A stretch of DNA of 9,753 nt from Candidatus Omnitrophota bacterium. Lineage in GTDB: Bacteria; Omnitrophota; Gorgyraeia; B26-G9. The first letter of the stretch is position 1. Each line of letters starts with the position of its first letter. This document shows, piece after piece, positions 6,495-9,753 of this stretch. Both the position numbers and the translations under genes were made by a program. The notes under the pieces were generated by a model, which worked only from the letters and a program-made list of their open reading frames with translations, was not told the origin of the DNA and searched no databases. Where the stretch lies: the NCBI GenBank assembly GCA_003645745.1, contig QNCH01000045.1, forward strand, positions 1 through 9,753. The letters run 5' to 3'.

Positions 6495-6529
6495 TCAAAC
6501 GTAACGGAAGGTGTTATCCTCAAACGTAA
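6495..6529 (+). repeat. Two direct copies of TCAAACGTAA at the transcription start
   Basis: The 10-mer occurs at 6495-6504 and 6520-6529, with a third, inverted copy at 6674-6683. The first copy sits on the predicted start point and matches the third over 15 of 16 bases (6489-6504, CTATA then T or C then the 10-mer). Either these are binding sites for a regulator, or they are two alternative 5' strands for the same 3' strand in the RNA. Confidence 0.5.
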
Positions 6530-6684
6530 TTGGTTTGCAATTTTATGATGTCTCTCTGACATCGCATTTTGAAATGTTCTTCAAGCGCCAAACCTCAACG
6601 CAGCGTGGTTTGTGATTTAGGTCAAAACGTTCCAATCTAGGACACAGAGAAACGCCTAAATTTTACAAACCAATTACGTTTGAG
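6519..6684 (+). ncRNA. Candidate structured RNA in the leader of the lpoB-like gene
   Basis: A perfect 19-bp stem closes this region: CTCAAACGTAATTGGTTTG (6519-6537) with its exact complement (6666-6684). Inside, several smaller hairpins can form: GATGTC/GACATC (6547-6552 with 6558-6563), CAAACC/GGTTTG (6589-6594 with 6607-6612) and TTTAGG/CCTAAA (6616-6621 with 6655-6660). No reading frame of note is present. It is driven by the promoter at 6462-6490 and ends 35 bases before the lpoB-like start codon, whose ribosome site lies just outside the stem. It could be a cis-acting leader, a small RNA such as a 6S-like molecule, or a MITE-like inverted repeat. I do not recognise it as a known family. 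Confidence 0.5.
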
Positions 6685-6719
6685 TATAGAAAATATAAAA
6701 ATAGGGGGAAGGAGAGGCT

Positions 6720-7331
6720 ATGCAAAAAAAATTAATACTTGTAGGGGGATTAATCGCAGTAACCGCTTTATTTGCTAATGGATGTGCCGGACGTTCTGTG
6801 AAAAGACTGGATGTGGAAAAAGTAGTGGATATAAGCGGCAGGTGGAATGATACAGATGCCAGGCTTGTGTCAGAGGAAATGATTAAAGACTGTTTAATGC
6901 GGCCATGGTTAGATAAATTTAATGAAAAAAACAACGGCAAACCTACGGTTATTGTAGGAACAATAATTAACCGCAGTCATGAGCATATTAATTCCGCGTT
7001 ATTTATAAAAGACTTAGAAATGAGCCTGATTAATTCAAATCAGGTAAAGTTTGTTGCTTCTAAAGAGGAACGAGAAGAATTACGGCAAGAAAGAACCGCA
7101 CAGCATGAAGGTTTTACTAAACAAGACACAGTGAAATCAGATGGTTTTGAATCAGGAGCTGATTTTATGCTTAAAGGTAGTATAAATTCCTCAAAAGATG
7201 AAATCAAAGGTAAATATGTAATTATGTATCAGGTAAATTTAGAATTAATTAATTTGCAAAATAATGAAAAAGTTTGGATTGGCCAAAAGGAAATCAAAAA
7301 ATATGTTAAAAAGGGAATTTTTCGCTTATAA
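6720..7331 (+). CDS. LpoB-family lipoprotein, penicillin-binding protein activator
   Basis: LpoB is an outer-membrane lipoprotein that reaches through the periplasm and stimulates a bifunctional peptidoglycan synthase (PBP1b in E. coli). The 203-residue product has a signal peptide (MQKKLILVGGLIAVTALFANGC) with the lipidated cysteine at 22. The LpoB domain covers about 35-190: ISGRWNDTDARLVSEEMI at 38-55, RPWLDKF at 61-67, VIVGTIINRSHEHI at 77-90, then a charged EEREELRQERTAQ helix at 116-128, GADFMLKGSI at 146-155 and VWIGQKEIKKYVKK at 185-198. These are the hallmarks of the widespread bacterial LpoB family. The ATG at 6720 has a very good ribosome site (GGGGGAAGGAG, 6704-6714). Expression is probably controlled through the promoter at 6462 and its structured leader. 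The COG3014-type gene that often accompanies LpoB follows downstream. The partner synthase is not in this window. Confidence 0.88.
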   Translation: MQKKLILVGGLIAVTALFANGCAGRSVKRLDVEKVVDISGRWNDTDARLVSEEMIKDCLMRPWLDKFNEKNNGKPTVIVGTIINRSHEHINSALFIKDLEMSLINSNQVKFVASKEEREELRQERTAQHEGFTKQDTVKSDGFESGADFMLKGSINSSKDEIKGKYVIMYQVNLELINLQNNEKVWIGQKEIKKYVKKGIFRL

Positions 7332-7357
7332 GTATCTGTGGGTAAAGAAAAATGTAT

Positions 7358-7380
7358 GGACAGGTTATGACCTGTCCTTT
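7358..7380 (+). terminator. Terminator-like hairpin after the lpoB-like gene
   Basis: GGACAGGT (7358-7365) and ACCTGTCC (7370-7377) form a perfect 8-bp stem with a TATG loop, followed by TTTAAATT. It lies 26 bases after the stop codon. The T run is short, so read-through into the COG3014-type gene is possible. Confidence 0.65.
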
Positions 7381-7485
7381 AAATTCAGAAGTGGAAAGTT
7401 ATTAAGGAAACGGGTATAGAAAGAGCAATGTAATACTTGGATATATGGAAAATGCAAAGCGCAATAGGTTTGCTAACGTTATATT

Positions 7486-7520
7486 CTCTATGCTAAACGC
7501 TCTATGCTCTACGCTATAAA
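7486..7520 (+). repeat. Heptamer tandem array, about five units, just before a start codon
   Basis: CTCTATG, CTAAACG, CTCTATG, CTCTACG and CTATAAA follow each other in exact period 7; less exact units (GCTAACG, TTATATT) may extend it upstream to 7472. The array ends five bases before the ATG at 7526, where a ribosome binding site would be expected. It resembles the short tandem heptamer repeats known from some cyanobacteria in form, not in sequence. Confidence 0.65.
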
Positions 7521-7525
7521 AAAAA

Positions 7526-8896
7526 ATGTTTAATAAAACGAAAAAAATAAATAAATTTTTAAAATTAATAATAATTTTGTTATTTTTTTTAATTCCAGCC
7601 TGCATAAGCATTTCTAAGAATCAGCCAATAGTTAGTAAAATGATTGCACAGAGTCAATATAGGAGCGCGCTTAAACTTTTAACAGATAATCCTGGGGCTT
7701 ATGGGACAAACAGTCAGCTTTTGTATTTATTAGATAAAGCATATATTCAGCATTTAGCAGTAAATTATGAGCAAAGTATTGAAAATTTTGCACAGGCAAA
7801 GCAAAAAATTGACCAGTTATATACAAAATCCATAACTAAAATTACTCAGACTTGGCTGCTCAATGATTATTTAGCTCCTTATTGCGGAGAAGATTTTGAA
7901 CAAGTATTAATTAATATTTTTCAGGCTTTAAACTATGCAATGTTAAATAACAATGAAGATGCACTGGTTGAGGTTAGGGATGTTGATTCAAAATTACATG
8001 CTATTAATGAACAGTATAAAGAGGGAGAGAAAAATATATATAAAGAGGATGCTTTTGCCAGATTTTTGATGGGCATCCTTTATGAAGCAGGCAAATCGCC
8101 TGAAGATATAAATGACGCGTTTGTTGCTTATCTACATTCAGCTCAGATTTATGAAACGGATTATCTTGATAATTATAATGTACATATCCCCGAGATTTTA
8201 AAAGAAAATATCTTAACTACTGCGCGTTTTATGGGACTTTCAGAATTTAGTAAATACAAAAATAAATATAAAGGAGTTAAATTTTTTAGTTTAGAAGAAA
8301 AACAAAAAAAAGGGGAAGTTTATCTTATCCAATACAATGGGGTTTGCCCAATAAAAACAGAAGAGAACTTAACAATTCCTCTGCTAAACGGGCAAATTGT
8401 AAAAATAGCTTTTCCTAAATACCAGAGAAAAGAGTACGCAGTAAAATCGTCTAGATTTTTAGCGAAAAATAAGGCGCAAGAAAGTTTTTACGCAGATACT
8501 GAGTTGGGCGAAGATATTGGCATAATTGCGATAAAAAATTTAAATAGAAAAAAAATACGTTTCATTGCTAAGTCCGCAGCACGTGCTGCAGGCAGATATT
8601 TTATAGAAAAACAGCAGTTAAAAGATATTTCTGAACACTCTGGAGAAACAAGCGCTGGATGGTTTGGTTTCTTTTCTAATATTTATAATCTTATTATTGA
8701 AAAGGCTGATTTAAGGTCATGGCGAACTCTACCTGACCAGATTAGAATTGCTAGACTAATTTTGAAACCTGGTGAATATGAATTTTTGTTGGAAACTTTT
8801 AACAAAGAAGGTTCTTATCTCGGAGAATTTCAAATAATTAAGCACAGTGTTTCAGCAGGAGATAAAAGAATCTTTATTGTTCATACCGCAAGATAA
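7526..8896 (+). CDS. COG3014-type lipoprotein
   Basis: A 456-residue lipoprotein of a conserved family without firm function, often encoded beside LpoB and therefore suspected to act in cell-wall or envelope assembly. The signal peptide is MFNKTKKINKFLK, a hydrophobic stretch at 13-24, then LIPAC with the lipidated cysteine at 26. Residues about 36-240 are helical and TPR-like, with family motifs WLLNDYLAPYCGEDFEQVLINIFQALNYAML (110-140), KEDAFARFLMGILYEA (173-188) and NDAFVAYLHSAQIYE (196-210). A second part, GEVYLIQYNGVCPIK (263-277) through IRFIAKSAARAAGRYF (344-359) and ADLRSWRTLPDQIRIARLILKPGEYEF (394-420), is also typical. The ATG at 7526 is needed to give a proper signal peptide, yet no Shine-Dalgarno sequence precedes it: the bases before it are the end of a heptamer array and an A run. 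Translation may depend on low structure in the A-rich start. It may share transcripts with the lpoB-like gene by read-through. Confidence 0.8.
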   Translation: MFNKTKKINKFLKLIIILLFFLIPACISISKNQPIVSKMIAQSQYRSALKLLTDNPGAYGTNSQLLYLLDKAYIQHLAVNYEQSIENFAQAKQKIDQLYTKSITKITQTWLLNDYLAPYCGEDFEQVLINIFQALNYAMLNNNEDALVEVRDVDSKLHAINEQYKEGEKNIYKEDAFARFLMGILYEAGKSPEDINDAFVAYLHSAQIYETDYLDNYNVHIPEILKENILTTARFMGLSEFSKYKNKYKGVKFFSLEEKQKKGEVYLIQYNGVCPIKTEENLTIPLLNGQIVKIAFPKYQRKEYAVKSSRFLAKNKAQESFYADTELGEDIGIIAIKNLNRKKIRFIAKSAARAAGRYFIEKQQLKDISEHSGETSAGWFGFFSNIYNLIIEKADLRSWRTLPDQIRIARLILKPGEYEFLLETFNKEGSYLGEFQIIKHSVSAGDKRIFIVHTAR

Positions 8897-8910
8897 TCGG
8901 CATTTTTTAG

Positions 8911-8950
8911 AAAAGTTGAACTTCCTATAATATATATTATGTTAACTTTT
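8911..8950. terminator. Imperfect AT-rich hairpin after the COG3014-type gene
   Basis: AAAAGTTGAAC (8911-8921) pairs with GTTAACTTTT (8941-8950) with one unpaired base, and a perfect 14-base palindrome, ATAATATATATTAT (8927-8940), lies between. It is followed by TAG rather than a long T run, so it may be a weak terminator or an RNA-stabilising 3' end. Confidence 0.4.
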
Positions 8951-8983
8951 TAGTATTGGACAAAAATAGATATAGCCCTGTAG

Positions 8984-9011
8984 GGTTTTAGGCATGCCTA
9001 AACCTTTTTTT
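8984..9011 (+). terminator. Rho-independent terminator
   Basis: GGTTTTAGGC (8984-8993) and GCCTAAACC (8996-9004) form a stem with one bulged T and a tight ATGC top, followed by seven T bases (9005-9011). It is oriented for the + strand COG3014-type gene. The T tract runs into the stop codon of the convergent gene at 9010. Confidence 0.7.
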
Positions 9012-9753
9012 ATATTGCTATCTCTATTTTACTTACTAAATTAGTAATTTCAATTGTTCCTATTTGCATAGAATTATCGGGTATTTTTCTCTGCCTAACT
9101 TGAGAGTTATGTTCCATAGGATCTTCGCTTGTTGCAGTAGAAGTACCTGAAAAATAGCCTTCACCTCTTAGTGAAGTAAGTACTCTTTTTCTATCTACTT
9201 CTCCTGTTGTTGTATGTTGCGTTTGTTCTACTCCTTTTTTTTGCGTAATCTCCTTTTGTTTTTCATAATCGTTTATTACTTTTTTTATTACATCTGAAAT
9301 CCACAACTCATTCTCCCATTCTTTACTATTTTCAAAATCATCTAAAATTTGTTTAAGCATATAGACAAAAATTTGTGCTTGTGCCAGATCATTATCTTTG
9401 GATGATGAGGATTGCTCTATTTTGACTTCAAATTCATCACTTAAATTATCCAATTTTTTTTTCTGTTCATTTACAAAATTTTGCAAATTAGGTGTGCTTG
9501 TTTTTAAATTTTGCAAATATGCTGCTACTATATATAGAAAAGCTTGCGGAAAATTATTTGCATCAGATACTGCTTTTAATGCTTTTGTTATATATGCAAT
9601 CTTGATTCTTTCCATAAAAGCAACTGAATCCTGTTTAAGCATATCTACAAAGCCTGGTGTCATATTTTCAGGATTAGGTAATAAATTTAATATTTTTACC
9701 CCTTGCTTTCTCTCAGCTAAAGTTGCCTTAAAACTAAGTTCAAGAATTTCTTC
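9010..9753 (-). CDS. Unrecognised protein, 5' end outside window
   Basis: The - strand frame is open to the right edge, so the gene begins beyond the window. The ATG at 9663 has no ribosome site before it, and the 30 codons upstream (ending KQGVKILNLLPNPENMT) read as ordinary protein, so I treat it as internal. At least 247 residues are visible. Counting from residue 1 at the edge, about 1-100 are amphipathic helices (TPGFVDMLKQDSVAFMERIKIAYITKAL). A serine-rich linker, SSSSKDND, lies at about 133-140. A further helical part runs to about 190, and a polar, low-complexity stretch (EQTQHTTTGEVDRKRVLTS, then SGTSTATSEDPMEHNSQVRQ) precedes the end at EIAI. There is no membrane segment or recognised motif. 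The composition suggests a cytoplasmic, possibly multi-domain protein; I assign no function. Confidence 0.65.
   Translation of the reverse strand, partial: EEILELSFKATLAERKQGVKILNLLPNPENMTPGFVDMLKQDSVAFMERIKIAYITKALKAVSDANNFPQAFLYIVAAYLQNLKTSTPNLQNFVNEQKKKLDNLSDEFEVKIEQSSSSKDNDLAQAQIFVYMLKQILDDFENSKEWENELWISDVIKKVINDYEKQKEITQKKGVEQTQHTTTGEVDRKRVLTSLRGEGYFSGTSTATSEDPMEHNSQVRQRKIPDNSMQIGTIEITNLVSKIEIAI

Noticed and set aside
6519..6684. Firm identification as 6S RNA
   Set aside because: The long closing stem is reminiscent, but I cannot recognise the conserved central bubble and the promoter starts upstream of the stem; kept only as an alternative.
6674..6940. Open frame on the - strand over the start of the lpoB-like gene
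   Set aside because: Antisense shadow; its 3' part would run into the leader stem and it lacks protein-like features.
7486..7520. CRISPR-like array
   Set aside because: The units are 7 bases and contiguous, with no spacers.
7402..7611. Open frame on the - strand across the heptamer array
   Set aside because: It overlaps the COG3014 signal peptide and the repeat, with hydrophobic content that follows from the AT-rich antisense strand.
8925..8931. TATAAT at 8926 as a promoter
   Set aside because: No -35 box at suitable distance and no gene in the right direction; it is part of an AT palindrome in a hairpin.
9661..9663. ATG as the start of the last gene on the - strand
   Set aside because: No ribosome site precedes it and the frame continues without a stop to the window edge as plausible protein.

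Overview
This AT-rich window carries eight protein-coding genes, two of them cut by the window edges. I see no tRNA, rRNA, CRISPR array or intact transposase gene. Three genes encode lipoproteins, and one of these belongs to the LpoB family of peptidoglycan-synthase activators, so the host is almost certainly a diderm (Gram-negative-type) bacterium. Low GC, lysine/isoleucine-rich proteins, a bacterial DUF1152 protein and the particular gene mix recall Candidatus Omnitrophota (OP3) or a related uncultured lineage. That placement is inference from general resemblance, not from a marker gene.

Left part (1-3070, + strand): the 3' part of a DUF1152-type protein whose beginning lies outside the window, then a ComEC/Rec2-like membrane protein that keeps the channel (Competence) domain but has no metallo-beta-lactamase tail. 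A hairpin at 3019-3048 separates it from the convergent operon. Middle left (3071-5359, - strand): a two-gene SPFH/band-7 operon. The upstream gene encodes a membrane-anchored SPFH protein and the downstream gene an SPFH lipoprotein. They overlap in TAATG and share a promoter with a perfect palindrome over its -10 box. This looks like an HflK/HflC-type or prohibitin-like pair, with both SPFH domains probably facing the periplasm.

The 480-base gap 5281-5760 holds the divergent promoter and then a mosaic of inverted repeats between 5380 and 5693, followed by a short heptamer repeat just before an RsuA/RluB-type pseudouridine synthase gene (5761-6459).

Right part (6460-9009, + strand): a near-consensus promoter drives a roughly 220-base leader built around a perfect 19-bp long-range stem. 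It leads into an LpoB-family lipoprotein gene. After a terminator-like hairpin and a second heptamer array comes a COG3014-type lipoprotein gene, the usual LpoB neighbour. Two hairpins follow, and then the convergent 3' part of an unrecognised gene (9010 to the right edge).

The envelope theme is consistent: LpoB and COG3014 point to cell-wall synthesis, the SPFH pair to membrane quality control or microdomains, and ComEC to DNA uptake. The most unusual material is non-coding: the structured leader at 6497-6719, the nested inverted repeats at 5380-5693, and the period-7 repeats placed directly before two start codons.
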